DNA from: Tannerella sp.
GTDB lineage: Bacteria > Bacteroidota > Bacteroidia > Bacteroidales > Tannerellaceae
Length of the DNA stretch: 44,594 bases
Reading direction: 5' to 3'
Assembly (NCBI GenBank): GCA_031276175.1
Contig: JAISNP010000108.1
Location: 1-44,594, forward strand
Shown: piece after piece, positions 1-8,681 of the stretch
Layout of the letters: each line of letters starts with the position of its first letter
How positions within the stretch are numbered: position 1 is the stretch's first letter
Program-made: the position numbers and the translations under genes
Notes under the pieces: generated by a model
The model's database searches: none
What the model was told of the DNA's origin: nothing
Seen by the model: the letters and a program-made list of their open reading frames with translations, nothing else

Positions 1-98
1 CATGCCGTGCCGGATGCCTTTAAAGGACTGTTCGGTATGAAAGCCCCTGCGGCAGCTACTCCTGCCGTTTTAATAAAATCTCTTCTTGAAAATTCCAT
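1..98 (-). CDS. Tat-exported protein, N-terminus only
   Basis: The gene starts with an ATG at 98 and runs off the left edge of the window; only 32 codons are visible. They encode a twin-arginine signal: MEFSRRDFIKTAGVAAAG, with the S-R-R-D-F-I-K motif at residues 4-10 followed by a small-residue hydrophobic stretch. The protein is therefore expected to be exported folded. It begins 28 bases after the stop of the SusD gene on the same strand, so it is probably the next gene of that uptake operon. In Bacteroidota such Tat signals after SusC/SusD are common on Gfo/Idh/MocA oxidoreductases and TIM-barrel sugar isomerases, but nothing visible here decides the family. Confidence 0.75.
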   Translation of the reverse strand, partial: MEFSRRDFIKTAGVAAAGAFIPNSPLKASGTA

Positions 99-125
99 AA
101 TATGTGCTTTTTAAAATAATGATGC

Positions 126-2057
126 TTAATATCCCGGATTTTGTTCCAACTGGGGAGCTTTGTTGATTTCGGTAATGGAGACGGGCAGCCAGTATTGCCG
201 GTCGTTCCACTTCCTTTCGTCGGCAAAAGTTGCGGTATTGTGCACATACAGTGACACTCCGTCATCGAAATGGTATATATACATCGGATGAGAGTCTTTA
301 ATTACTTCGTCGCAAATCATCCATTTCCTGATACAATACCATCTGTCTCCTTCGGCCAGCATTTCTATCAGCCTTTCATGCCTGTACCACTCCCTTGCCT
401 GAGCTTGAGAGACGCCGACGGGTCTGTCGGGCAAACCGGCCCGATTTCTGATCCGATTCAGGGTATTAATCCCTTCTTCAATTTCGCCCAGTTCAATGCA
501 GGCTTCGGCGTAGTCCAGCAGCACTTCGGCGTACCTCATTTCAATCCAGGCATTTTCGTTATTGTCCACCTCGCCGTCTATTGTGATGTCGAGCATTTTC
601 CGCAGGTAATAACCGGTTTTTGTGCCGTTCCAGGCTTGTTTGGCTGCCGAACGAGAGTCTTCGCCTCCGACAGTTTCCGATTCAAGGCCGGATATTTCGG
701 AAATTATTTCGGAAACATTTTTGCCGATCAGACCGTTGCCTGCACTTGTGATTTTGTGGCCTATCCGGATTTTGTTGCCGGTCGAAGCCCTTTCCCTCCA
801 CGGAGCGCCGTCGTAGAGCACCGTGGCATAGAAACGGGGTTCTCTTCCGTTATAAGGATTTCGTTCCGGATCGGCATCCAACTGTTCCTTCGTAAAAGCC
901 CTTACTTTCGTTTCTCCCGGATTGTATTTATCCCATTGAAACGAGGTTCCGTCTTTCATTTCAAACTCTCTTACAAGGTCTTCTATCGGTTCGTTATTTC
1001 CCCAGCAGCTATATCCGTTAGGGCCCCAAAACAGATTGTTTTGCGCTCTGTTCCCCTGCTTGTTAAGATATTGAACGCCGAAAATAACTTCATCGTTCCA
1101 CTCGCCTTTCTGCAAAAAGATGCTTTCGAAGTTGGCGGCGTATGCCGTTACATCTTCTTCCGTCATATTTGCGGGAGGGTCGTCTGTGGAGCCTGTGAGC
1201 GCATACACGCCATATTTCCCATCTATAATATCCTTAGCGGCATTTTTGGCGGCCAGCAGTTTTTCGTTTCTACTGTTTCCCGGAAAAGAAACAAGCGCAT
1301 TTGAAGGTTCATATCCTCCATTGGTCAATTCGCCCGATACAAAACTCAACAGTCTGGACTTCAAAGCGGCGGCAGCGCCTTTTGTGGCTCGTCCCTGTGC
1401 AATATCCGTTTTCAACGGCAGGTCGGCCAATGCTTTTTCAATATCCGACAGGATAAAATCCAACGTTTGTTGAAGGGTGGCCCGTGTCGGAGATAAAAAG
1501 TCATCATCCAGGTTAAACTTCTTGTCTACAATCACTACGCCGCCGTAAGATCTGAGCAGGTTGGTATAGTTGAACGCTCTTATAAAATAAGCTTCCGCTT
1601 TGATCTGTTTGATTCTCGCCTCGTCGACAGACGTTTTAACCGGCACATCATCTATCCCTCCCAGTAACGTATTGACGTTTTTAATGTTACTGTAATTGGA
1701 ATTCCATGTGATCCAACTGTAGTTTGCATCGCCGAAATGTCCGAGATAACTGGGGGACAGGGTTCCTTTGGTAAAAGTTACGCTTCCTGCCCGGTGGATA
1801 TTGAGCAGTTCATCCGTGGATGATGACAGTAAGTCTTCACGCATTCCCAAAACAGTAGTATTGTCTTTATTATCACTGCCTATTTGATCATAACACTGAA
1901 ACAAAAAGGCTTCGACAAGATTGACGTCTTGAAAAAGGGACTCTTCATTAAATGAATCAACAGGGTCCTGGTTGAGTACGTTGTCGCAGGATATTATCGT
2001 AAAAGCGGATAATATCATAAAAATGCAACTCTTGCTTATTAAGCTAATCTTTTTCAT
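126..2057 (-). CDS. SusD/RagB family glycan-binding lipoprotein
   Basis: This 643-residue protein is a surface lipoprotein that would cap the SusC-type transporter and bind its substrate. Residues 1-23 form a lipoprotein signal ending in the lipobox IISC, with Cys24 as the lipidated residue. The body has the helical SusD pattern: an N-terminal segment with ten-odd conserved positions around AYFIRAFNYTNLLRSYGGV, and a C-terminal half with EMRYAEVLLDYAEACIELG and RNRAGLP followed by RHERLIEMLAEGDRWY. It ends in the usual LEQNPGY. It lies 28 bases after the SusC gene and 28 bases before a Tat-exported protein. It is longer than the common 500-570 residues. The substrate cannot be read from the sequence. 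Confidence 0.95.
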   Translation of the reverse strand: MKKISLISKSCIFMILSAFTIISCDNVLNQDPVDSFNEESLFQDVNLVEAFLFQCYDQIGSDNKDNTTVLGMREDLLSSSTDELLNIHRAGSVTFTKGTLSPSYLGHFGDANYSWITWNSNYSNIKNVNTLLGGIDDVPVKTSVDEARIKQIKAEAYFIRAFNYTNLLRSYGGVVIVDKKFNLDDDFLSPTRATLQQTLDFILSDIEKALADLPLKTDIAQGRATKGAAAALKSRLLSFVSGELTNGGYEPSNALVSFPGNSRNEKLLAAKNAAKDIIDGKYGVYALTGSTDDPPANMTEEDVTAYAANFESIFLQKGEWNDEVIFGVQYLNKQGNRAQNNLFWGPNGYSCWGNNEPIEDLVREFEMKDGTSFQWDKYNPGETKVRAFTKEQLDADPERNPYNGREPRFYATVLYDGAPWRERASTGNKIRIGHKITSAGNGLIGKNVSEIISEISGLESETVGGEDSRSAAKQAWNGTKTGYYLRKMLDITIDGEVDNNENAWIEMRYAEVLLDYAEACIELGEIEEGINTLNRIRNRAGLPDRPVGVSQAQAREWYRHERLIEMLAEGDRWYCIRKWMICDEVIKDSHPMYIYHFDDGVSLYVHNTATFADERKWNDRQYWLPVSITEINKAPQLEQNPGY

Positions 2058-2085
2058 ATCTTTTTAATTTAACAATTTAATTCTA

Positions 2086-5000
2086 TCAAAAGTTTAGTTT
2101 GAGACCAATATTAAATGACTTCATTGCGGGATAATACTGTGGATTCCCGATTTCAGGGTCATAATTTCTCTGTGCGGAATACAGCAGTAGAAGGTTGTAT
2201 CCGGTGGCATATACGTCGGCCCTTGAGACGCCGACTTTCGAAGAGATGGCGCCGGGAACAGTATAATTCAGTACTACGCTCTTCAATCGCAAATATGCCA
2301 TATTATCAAACCAGTAAGTATTTGAATTGCTCAAATACGACCAGTACTGATCGGCACGGTGAAAGGGTCTTGCCCTGTCCGAATTGTTGTTTTCGGGAGT
2401 CCAGTAATCCGTCGCCATCCATTTGAATACGTTTTGGCCGATACCTCTGTTTCCTTCAATGGAGCTTTTATAGTATGACCCTTGTCCCTGTGTGAGGACA
2501 GACAGCGACCAGTTCTTATATGCCATGTCAATTTTCAGCCCGTAAAACAGTTCGGGAGCATCGGTTTTATCCAGCAGTATTCTGTCGTCCGCATTGATAA
2601 CTTGATCGTTGTTGACATCTTCAAAAATGACGTCGCCCGGCTTGGCTCCCGACCAGTGCGGATAAGCGTCTACGTCCGCCTGAGTTTTGAAAATACCGAT
2701 TGTATTATAAACCAGCTTTGAGCCGTACGGATGTCCCGTTTCTCTTTGCCAGGATACAGCACGCTCAGGCTCATCCATAAAGACTACTTTATTACGCGCC
2801 CAGCTTAAATTGCCGGTCAGGTCAAATTTTACCTTGTCTGCCAGTGTGGTATGATAACCGGCATCCGCTTCGAAGCCTCGATTATCGACAATTGCTATAT
2901 TTTCATCCGGTAGCGCCAGTCCGGTGAACGCCGGAACCGAAGCATTCTTGGTTATCAAAATATCCGAACGCCTGTTGTGGAAAAATTCCGTATTCAAATG
3001 GAACTTTCGGTTTAAGAATTGAGAATCGAAACCCACGTTGTACGTCGTTTGTTTTTCCCATGTAATGGCAGGATTCGCTACTACGGACTGATATATCTTC
3101 GTTTGAACATTTTTATCTGTCCCCAGCGTTACTCCCGAACCCAGACTGTATTTATTGATGTATTGGAAAGGATCTCCCGGATCCATACCCATTTGCCCGT
3201 AAGTTGCCCTCAATTTAAAATAATCTATGAATGACAGGTTTTCTTTCCAGAAACCTTCTTCCGACGCACGCCAGGCCAAAAGCAATGCCGGGAAATTACC
3301 CCATCTGCTCGAAGGCGGGAACTTAAAGGAACCGTCGCGCCTGAATATAAATTCGGCAAGATACTTGTCTTTCAAACTGTAATTAACCCTGCTGATCCAT
3401 GACTGTCTTGCATATATACTTACCCAACCGGAATTTGACTTGTCTTTTTCGCCGCCTGCGTCGAGCGCTTGAACCAAATCCGAAATAAAATACTTTCTGT
3501 AAGCGTCGAATCCGAAAGAATTTTCATCAAATTGTTCGAAAGCGCCGAATATTGAAAAGGAATGATCTCCCAGCTTCTTGGCATAAGTAAAACTGACATT
3601 GAACATTTTTCGTCTGTAACCTTCATTTCCCTCCGTCAATTCGGGAGAATCAATACCGCGCTGACGTGGGTCGAGTTCCATACTTGTAATAAACCCTTCG
3701 GAATTTCTGACCGCAGAGTCATAGTTTGCAAAATATAGCGTCCAGGGTTTTTTGAATACTTTCGAATTTTGATTGTTCACATCGTAATTAAAAAAGCCGT
3801 CTATTGACAATCCCTTGATCATTGGCGGTTTGAATGATGCGCGGAAAGTAATTTCATTTTTATAGTTTTCCCGTTGTTTGTAACCGGCGTCAAAGCTTGT
3901 ATTGACCACCGGATTATACCCGCCTTCGAAATCGGGACCCGGCTCGCCTGTAGGCCAAAAAGAAGGTACCGTCGGGACGACCATGGTTGCCCAACCTACC
4001 AAATAATACGTGTCTGCGGTAGGATATTTCCGCGAGGTCAAGTATCCGCCGTACAATACGGACGTCTCCAGCCAGTCTGCAATCGGAATATCCAATTTCA
4101 CCCGCAGGTTATACTGCTTGTATTTTGTGGATTCCTGTTTATACATGGCCTGATTGTCCCTGTAACCGAAAGATACATAGTAGCGTGTGGCATCAAATCC
4201 TCCGTTCAAGGATAAGCTGTGCCGGGTATCTGTTGTCCATTTTCTGACAAGATCACCCATCCAGTCGGTATCAGGATGCTCCCACGGATCCGCACCGCTT
4301 TTATATAATTCGATATCCCTGTCCGAATAAAGCCGGCTCACGCCTTCATATGACTGGTAGTCGCTTATATATTGCGCATATTCGGCAGCATTTGCTACAC
4401 TTGGAAGTATTGTTGGAGTTTTGAAAGCTTGTGAAAATTCATAGCTCAGATTGGCTTTTTTGTTGGCGCCGCCACTCTTGGTTGTTACAAGGATTACTCC
4501 GTTTGCAGCACGGGAACCATAGATGGCGGCCGAGGCGTCTTTCAAAACGGATATGCTTTCAATATCGTTCGGATCTACCTCATATAAACTTCTGTCGGGG
4601 ATGCCGTCGATAACGACTAAAGGCGCTGTTTTGGCTCCCTTGTCGCCCAACGTAGTTCTGCCGCGAATAAGAATAGTTGCTTCGTCGTTACCCGGCTCCC
4701 CGGATCCTTGTATAACGGTTGCACCCGGTAATCTTCCTGAAATCGCATTTGTTACATCAAAGGCATTTGCAGCGGCAATTTCATTTCCCTGTATAGCCGA
4801 TACGGCTCCTACAAGATTTTCCTTTTTTTGTGTCCCATACCCGACAACCACGACTTCTTCCAAAGCCTGACTGTCTTCTATCATTCTGATTACAAGCGAA
4901 TTGCCCCCCCCCCACACAGCGGCGGATGCGCCGATTTCCTGAGTAATATAGCCGATATAGGATACCTGCAATACGGAATTATCCGAAACGGTCAGAGAAA

Positions 5001-5526
5001 AGTTGCCCTCCACATCGGTAACGGTTCCGTTGGTTGTCCCTTTTTCAATCACATTGGCGCCGATGATCGGTTCGCCTTTAACGTCGGTCACCATACCTGT
5101 TATTCGTTTGCCGGACTGTTGCCGCACGCCTGCCTCGCCTGATGCGGAAGGCGGCGTTTCTTTTCTGGAAAGCACAATGTGCGTTCCGGTCAGGGCATAC
5201 GCTACATCCGTAGTTGCAAGCAATTTGTCCAGTACGTCGGACACAGGCCGGTTCTTTGCCTTTACCGAGACTCTGCGGTTCACGTTTACTTCGTGGTTGA
5301 AGATGAACAGATAGTCCGTCTGTCGCTCAATATCATCCAAGACCGCGCTCAACAGCACGTTTTGTCTGTTAAGCGTCACTCTTGCATTTTGCGAATATGT
5401 ATTCCCTGCATATGAATACATTACGCATACGGTAAATAAAAATGCTGCTAATCTCATAGTGCTAAAAATTTTGTTGCGTTGTAATTTTCGGAGGCAATAC
5501 CCCTCCATCAAAAATTTGTTTTTCAT
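2086..5526 (-). CDS. SusC/RagA TonB-dependent outer-membrane transporter with STN domain
   Basis: This is the TonB-dependent channel of a SusC/SusD pair. I prefer the ATG at 5526 (MKNKFLMEGY), giving 1146 residues; an in-frame ATG at 5577 would add 17. After the signal segment (MRLAAFLFTVCVMYSYAG) comes an STN domain (about residues 45-125 from this start), a carboxypeptidase-regulatory-like domain (ITGMVTDVKGEPIIGANV to LQVSYIGYITQE), the EEVVVVGYGTQKK box, the plug and a large beta barrel ending in FNIGLKLNF. The STN domain is what couples such receptors to FecR/ECF sigma pairs, and that pair lies immediately upstream. The reading frame contains a run of ten G (4904-4913 on the plus strand as C), encoding W-G-G-G between two conserved elements. 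A one-base slip there would truncate the protein before the plug. Confidence 0.95.
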   Translation of the reverse strand: MKNKFLMEGYCLRKLQRNKIFSTMRLAAFLFTVCVMYSYAGNTYSQNARVTLNRQNVLLSAVLDDIERQTDYLFIFNHEVNVNRRVSVKAKNRPVSDVLDKLLATTDVAYALTGTHIVLSRKETPPSASGEAGVRQQSGKRITGMVTDVKGEPIIGANVIEKGTTNGTVTDVEGNFSLTVSDNSVLQVSYIGYITQEIGASAAVWGGGNSLVIRMIEDSQALEEVVVVGYGTQKKENLVGAVSAIQGNEIAAANAFDVTNAISGRLPGATVIQGSGEPGNDEATILIRGRTTLGDKGAKTAPLVVIDGIPDRSLYEVDPNDIESISVLKDASAAIYGSRAANGVILVTTKSGGANKKANLSYEFSQAFKTPTILPSVANAAEYAQYISDYQSYEGVSRLYSDRDIELYKSGADPWEHPDTDWMGDLVRKWTTDTRHSLSLNGGFDATRYYVSFGYRDNQAMYKQESTKYKQYNLRVKLDIPIADWLETSVLYGGYLTSRKYPTADTYYLVGWATMVVPTVPSFWPTGEPGPDFEGGYNPVVNTSFDAGYKQRENYKNEITFRASFKPPMIKGLSIDGFFNYDVNNQNSKVFKKPWTLYFANYDSAVRNSEGFITSMELDPRQRGIDSPELTEGNEGYRRKMFNVSFTYAKKLGDHSFSIFGAFEQFDENSFGFDAYRKYFISDLVQALDAGGEKDKSNSGWVSIYARQSWISRVNYSLKDKYLAEFIFRRDGSFKFPPSSRWGNFPALLLAWRASEEGFWKENLSFIDYFKLRATYGQMGMDPGDPFQYINKYSLGSGVTLGTDKNVQTKIYQSVVANPAITWEKQTTYNVGFDSQFLNRKFHLNTEFFHNRRSDILITKNASVPAFTGLALPDENIAIVDNRGFEADAGYHTTLADKVKFDLTGNLSWARNKVVFMDEPERAVSWQRETGHPYGSKLVYNTIGIFKTQADVDAYPHWSGAKPGDVIFEDVNNDQVINADDRILLDKTDAPELFYGLKIDMAYKNWSLSVLTQGQGSYYKSSIEGNRGIGQNVFKWMATDYWTPENNNSDRARPFHRADQYWSYLSNSNTYWFDNMAYLRLKSVVLNYTVPGAISSKVGVSRADVYATGYNLLLLYSAQRNYDPEIGNPQYYPAMKSFNIGLKLNF
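4904..4913. repeat. Homopolymer of 10 C (10 G in the susC coding strand)
   Basis: Ten consecutive C on the plus strand read as G on the coding strand, spanning codons TGG GGG GGG GGC of the SusC gene. The tract sits in a stretch between the carboxypeptidase-regulatory-like domain and the VVVVGYG box. The second SusC protein of the window has a short ordinary sequence there without poly-G. Homopolymers of this length inside coding DNA are typical slipped-strand sites. Confidence 0.9.
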
Positions 5527-5579
5527 ACGTGATTTTGTTTTGATATTAATACGTTTGTTATTTGGAAATTGTGTCAATC

Positions 5580-5609
5580 ACCGGCAGGCAGCCGCGCATG
5601 TCGGCCGGT
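5580..5609. other. Inverted repeat in the leader between fecR and susC
   Basis: ACCGGC at 5580-5585 is the reverse complement of GCCGGT at 5604-5609, enclosing a GC-rich loop. It lies in the 5' leader of the SusC gene. It could be an RNA stem or a protein site; the arms are short, so confidence is low. Confidence 0.3.
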
Positions 5610-5687
5610 TTCCTTTTGTTTGGTTTTTATGCATTTCTTTCTTTTCCCACAGGCATTAAATTTTGATGGTAAAACATTCTTTTTTAT

Positions 5688-6629
5688 TCACTCTATATAC
5701 ATAATCTGATTTTCATCGTCTCGCCGGTAAGTAAAATGTATGTCTTTCCGTAAAACCCACAGGGCGTAGTCGATTCCGTCCGTATAGCGGAATTTGCCCG
5801 TACAGGAATACTTCGTTACTTTCGTGTTTTTTACCCGAATGGATATATCGTAATATTTTTCAAAATCGTGCATGATGTCGACAAACGATGCGTTGCTGAA
5901 GCATATCAGTCCTTCGCGCCAGCGGTATCGCGTGTAGTCGTCCACGTGTTCGACTTGCAGTTTTCCTTCTTTCAGGACGGCTTTTTCGTCGGGCGCCAGC
6001 AATACGTGGCTTGTGTCGTCGTCTTTCAGTCTGACTCTGAGGCTTCCGCTCATCAGCGTCGCTTCGAAGGCGCTGTCCGATGCGTATGCATCCACATTAA
6101 AATGCGTACCCAGCGCTTCGACTACTCCCTGCACCGTTTGTACGACGAACGGTCTCTTTTTGTCTTCGGCCACTTCGAAATATGCTTCCCCGTCCAGTGT
6201 GATCACTCTCTCGTTACGGTTGAACGATACCGGACAGGCAAGGCTCGAACGGGCATTCAGCCATACGTTTGTGCCGTCGGGCAACGTGATATTCACCCGC
6301 TGTCCGGCCGGAACGGAGACCGTCTGCATGGCCGAATCTTCGTCGCGTGCATGATTTTGGAAATATTCGTAACATACAATAACCGTGAGCGCTACAATCG
6401 CAGCAGTCTTGGCGGCTTCTTTCAAAAACATGGCGGTGCGCGTCCGGCGTCCGGCCTTTTGCCTGCCGGTATCTTCCTGCACATTCAGCACAGTCATGTC
6501 GAACAGTTTGCGCGCTTTCAGGAAAATACGCCTGTTTTCGGCAGAAGCCTCCAGCCATTCGCGTACCTGCATTTCTTCGTTGCGCGATGCCGTTCCGTTA
6601 AAGAATACGTACAGTATGTTTCTATCCAT
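5688..6629 (-). CDS. FecR family anti-sigma factor
   Basis: This 313-residue inner-membrane protein would hold the neighbouring ECF sigma factor inactive and release it when the STN domain of the SusC receptor signals. The cytoplasmic N-terminal domain (1-68) precedes one membrane segment at about 69-91 (AAKTAAIVALTVIVC). The periplasmic FecR domain runs from about 101 to 200 with LPDGTNVWLNARSSL, GEAYFEV and ALGTHFNVDAY. A C-terminal DUF4974-type domain follows (about 242-313: LICFSNASFVDIM, KFRYTDGIDYALWVL). It lies between the sigma gene and the SusC gene on the same strand, the usual order for this regulatory trio. Confidence 0.95.
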   Translation of the reverse strand: MDRNILYVFFNGTASRNEEMQVREWLEASAENRRIFLKARKLFDMTVLNVQEDTGRQKAGRRTRTAMFLKEAAKTAAIVALTVIVCYEYFQNHARDEDSAMQTVSVPAGQRVNITLPDGTNVWLNARSSLACPVSFNRNERVITLDGEAYFEVAEDKKRPFVVQTVQGVVEALGTHFNVDAYASDSAFEATLMSGSLRVRLKDDDTSHVLLAPDEKAVLKEGKLQVEHVDDYTRYRWREGLICFSNASFVDIMHDFEKYYDISIRVKNTKVTKYSCTGKFRYTDGIDYALWVLRKDIHFTYRRDDENQIMYIE

Positions 6630-6697
6630 TTCTTGTTACCCTACATATTAATATCTGTTCGGGAAACCACATCCCCAGTAAAAAAACGAAAAAAAAA

Positions 6698-7258
6698 TCA
6701 GAGAAACAAATACAAAAATGCGAACAGATAATCTTTAAGATTAACTTTTAGCAATTTAAGCGCTTTGGAGATATGAAATTCGACGCCTTTCACGGTCATG
6801 TCCGACTGCGCGGCAATTTCTTTGTGCGACATGTTTCGGTAGCGACTCATCATAAATATCCGGCGGGTCTGTTCGGGCAGTAAGGCCAGCGTCCGGTCAA
6901 CAATCGCTTGGATTTCGGCGGTAAAAAGCGCTTCGGGATTACACGCTTCCAGCATTTCCACTCGCGTGCGCAACTCCCATTCCGCGTGGTTTCTCAGTTT
7001 TTCTTCCACAACTTCGCGCACCTGCTCGCGCTGCAAATACGTCAGGCTTTTGTTTCTGATGATGCCGAGAATGTAGGCCGGTGCGGAGATGTCGGGCGCC
7101 AGCGAATCGATGTGTTCCCAGTAATGGACGAAAGCATCGGCCGTAATGTCTTCGGCTACAGCCAGGTCGCGAACATACGTGCAGGCAAATCGTACGAACC
7201 GCTTTTGGTAATCCGCATATAAACGATTAAATAGTTGTAGTTTATTTGCCGTATCCAT
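6698..7258 (-). CDS. ECF (FecI-type) RNA polymerase sigma-70 factor
   Basis: The protein directs RNA polymerase to the adjacent uptake genes. I choose the ATG at 7258 (MDTANKLQLFNRLY), 186 residues, because an ATG at 7315 would lie upstream of a promoter-like TATGTTTG box at 7278-7285. Region 2 is visible as RFVRFACTYVRDLAVAED followed by ITADAFVHYWEHID, and region 4 as LPEQTRRIFMMSRYRNMSHK followed by EIAAQSDMTVKGVEFHISKA, which contains the helix-turn-helix. The FecR gene starts 68 bases downstream. Together with FecR and the STN-bearing SusC this forms a cell-surface signalling circuit that probably induces the SusC/SusD operon when its glycan is present. Confidence 0.95.
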   Translation of the reverse strand: MDTANKLQLFNRLYADYQKRFVRFACTYVRDLAVAEDITADAFVHYWEHIDSLAPDISAPAYILGIIRNKSLTYLQREQVREVVEEKLRNHAEWELRTRVEMLEACNPEALFTAEIQAIVDRTLALLPEQTRRIFMMSRYRNMSHKEIAAQSDMTVKGVEFHISKALKLLKVNLKDYLFAFLYLFL

Positions 7259-7277
7259 TTTATTCCGAAACAGGCGA

Positions 7278-7285
7278 CAAACATA
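7278..7285 (-). promoter_or_regulatory. Bacteroidota -7 promoter box before the sigma factor gene
   Basis: The minus strand reads TATGTTTG, matching TAnnTTTG, 19 bases before the chosen ATG. Its position argues against the upstream ATG at 7315. The -33 TTTG partner is not clear. Confidence 0.5.
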
Positions 7286-7388
7286 CGAATAAATCCTTAA
7301 AAAATAATAGCTCATAAAAAATTAAATGAATATCGTAAATGCCGCCGGCTTGCGGTGTAGAGATGGAAAAACGCTCCTGACGGGATCA

Positions 7389-7654
7389 GGATTTCATGTT
7401 TTAACATTTATCACATGTGTGATAACTTCCATCACATGTATGATAACTTCCATCACATGTGTGCTAACTTCTATCACATGTGTGCTAACTTTCATCACAT
7501 GTGTGATAACTTTCATCACATGTGTGATAACTTCTATCACATGTGTGATGACTTTCATCACAAGTGTGATGATTTCTATTTCATGTGAAATGACTTTCAT
7601 TACAAGTGTGATGATTTCTATCACATGTGTGATAAATCCTGTTTCACGAGAAAT
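7389..7654. repeat. Tandem array, 21-bp period, dyad core ATCACA-TG-TGTGAT
   Basis: Units begin at 7410, 7431, 7452, 7473, 7494, 7515, 7536, 7557, 7578, 7599 and 7620, exactly 21 bases apart, with degenerate edge units at about 7389 and 7641. Each has a 14-base core with six-base arms around a central pair, typically ATCACATGTGTGAT, then a 7-base spacer such as AACTTCT. The unit at 7578 reads ATTTCATGTGAAAT: both arms changed and the symmetry stayed. The edge unit at 7641 (GTTTCACGAGAAAT) keeps TTTC/GAAA. The array fills the divergent gap between the sigma gene and the glycerophosphodiesterase gene. Because 21 is a multiple of 3, it is open in several frames and yields false ORFs. Confidence 0.95.
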
Positions 7655-7718
7655 TACCGCATCATCTCGGAGATAAAAAGAAGAAGCATCATATCCGATA
7701 TACATTGAAAATTATCCG

Positions 7719-7726
7719 TACTTTTG
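7719..7726 (+). promoter_or_regulatory. Bacteroidota -7 promoter box before the GDPD gene
   Basis: TACTTTTG matches TAnnTTTG and lies 19 bases before the ATG at 7746. A TTGA about 14 bases upstream is a poor -33 match. Confidence 0.5.
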
Positions 7727-7745
7727 CGCGAGTAAAAAATTTCAT

Positions 7746-8669
7746 ATGATGAGGATACGCAAAACGGTTACAATCATTTTCGCAGCAAGCCTGTTTGTTT
7801 CCTGCGGCGGAAGCCGGGAGGGAAAGGCCACGCGGCATGTCATTCCGTGCGGGACGTATGCAGACGTAGAACAGTATTTTCGCTACACGGCCGGATGCCG
7901 CATGATTGTGAGCGGGCACAGGGGAGGCAATGCGCCCGGATTTCCCGAAAACGCGATCGAAACGTTTGAATATACACTGAGTTACATCGAATCATTTTTC
8001 GAGATCGACCCGCAGATGACGAAAGACAGCGTGATTGTCCTCATGCACGACGAAACCATCGACCGGACTACTACCGGCACGGGAAAAGTGGCGGATTATA
8101 CTTTCGACGAACTGCAACAATTCAATCTGGTAGACAGATGGGGAAACACAACACCTTTCAAGATTCCGTCGGCAGAAAATGTAATCCGCTGGAGTCAAGG
8201 GAAAACAATCCTCAATTTCGACAAGAAAAGCGTCACGCGCGATGTGCTGATTCCTCTGGTAAAAAAATGCGGAGCGGAAAATGTGATTTACACGGTACAC
8301 AATGCCGGGGATGCGCTTTTCTGTTACCGGATCGACAACCACGCGCATTTCTCGGCATGGATTAAAGACATGGATGCGCTTCGGGAATATGACGAAACAG
8401 GTATTCCCTGGTCGCATTTCATCGCTTATGTGGAAAGCGCGACGATGAATCCCGACAATCAGGCGCTTTACGATGCGCTGCACGAACGCGGCGTAAGATG
8501 TATGATTGCCCTCTCGCCCTCGCACGACCGCTTACCCTCGTCCGAAGCACGCATCGCAAAATACAGGGAAGAAATCGCAAAAAAACCGGACATCATCGAA
8601 ACGGATTACCCCGTCGAATTTGCCGGGCTTTACCGGCTTGACAAACAAAAGATAATAATAACCGATTAA
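7746..8669 (+). CDS. Glycerophosphodiester phosphodiesterase family lipoprotein
   Basis: This 307-residue protein belongs to the GDPD TIM-barrel family, whose members hydrolyse glycerophosphodiesters or related phosphodiesters. The lipobox LFVSC places the lipidated residue at Cys20. Family motifs are intact: SGHRG with His58, PEN at 67-69, the metal ligands in EID (Glu86, Asp88) and LMHDETIDRTTTGTG with His101. The C-terminal half (MIALSPSHDRLP, IIETDYP) also fits. An alternative ATG lies one codon in. The DUF1080 gene follows after 12 bases on the same strand, so the two are probably cotranscribed. The likely substrate, a phospholipid head group or a phosphorylated glycan, cannot be decided. 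Confidence 0.9.
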   Translation: MMRIRKTVTIIFAASLFVSCGGSREGKATRHVIPCGTYADVEQYFRYTAGCRMIVSGHRGGNAPGFPENAIETFEYTLSYIESFFEIDPQMTKDSVIVLMHDETIDRTTTGTGKVADYTFDELQQFNLVDRWGNTTPFKIPSAENVIRWSQGKTILNFDKKSVTRDVLIPLVKKCGAENVIYTVHNAGDALFCYRIDNHAHFSAWIKDMDALREYDETGIPWSHFIAYVESATMNPDNQALYDALHERGVRCMIALSPSHDRLPSSEARIAKYREEIAKKPDIIETDYPVEFAGLYRLDKQKIIITD

Positions 8670-8681
8670 AAACAGATAGAT

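Noticed and set aside
270-1304. 344-codon plus-strand ORF opposite the first susD
   Set aside because: Antisense shadow of a strongly supported SusD gene; composition matches reverse-complement codons and no family features appear.
7326-7705. Long ORFs on both strands with VITHVMEV-like repeats
   Set aside because: They exist because a 21-bp repeat is divisible by three and lacks stops; they have no start context and simply translate the array.
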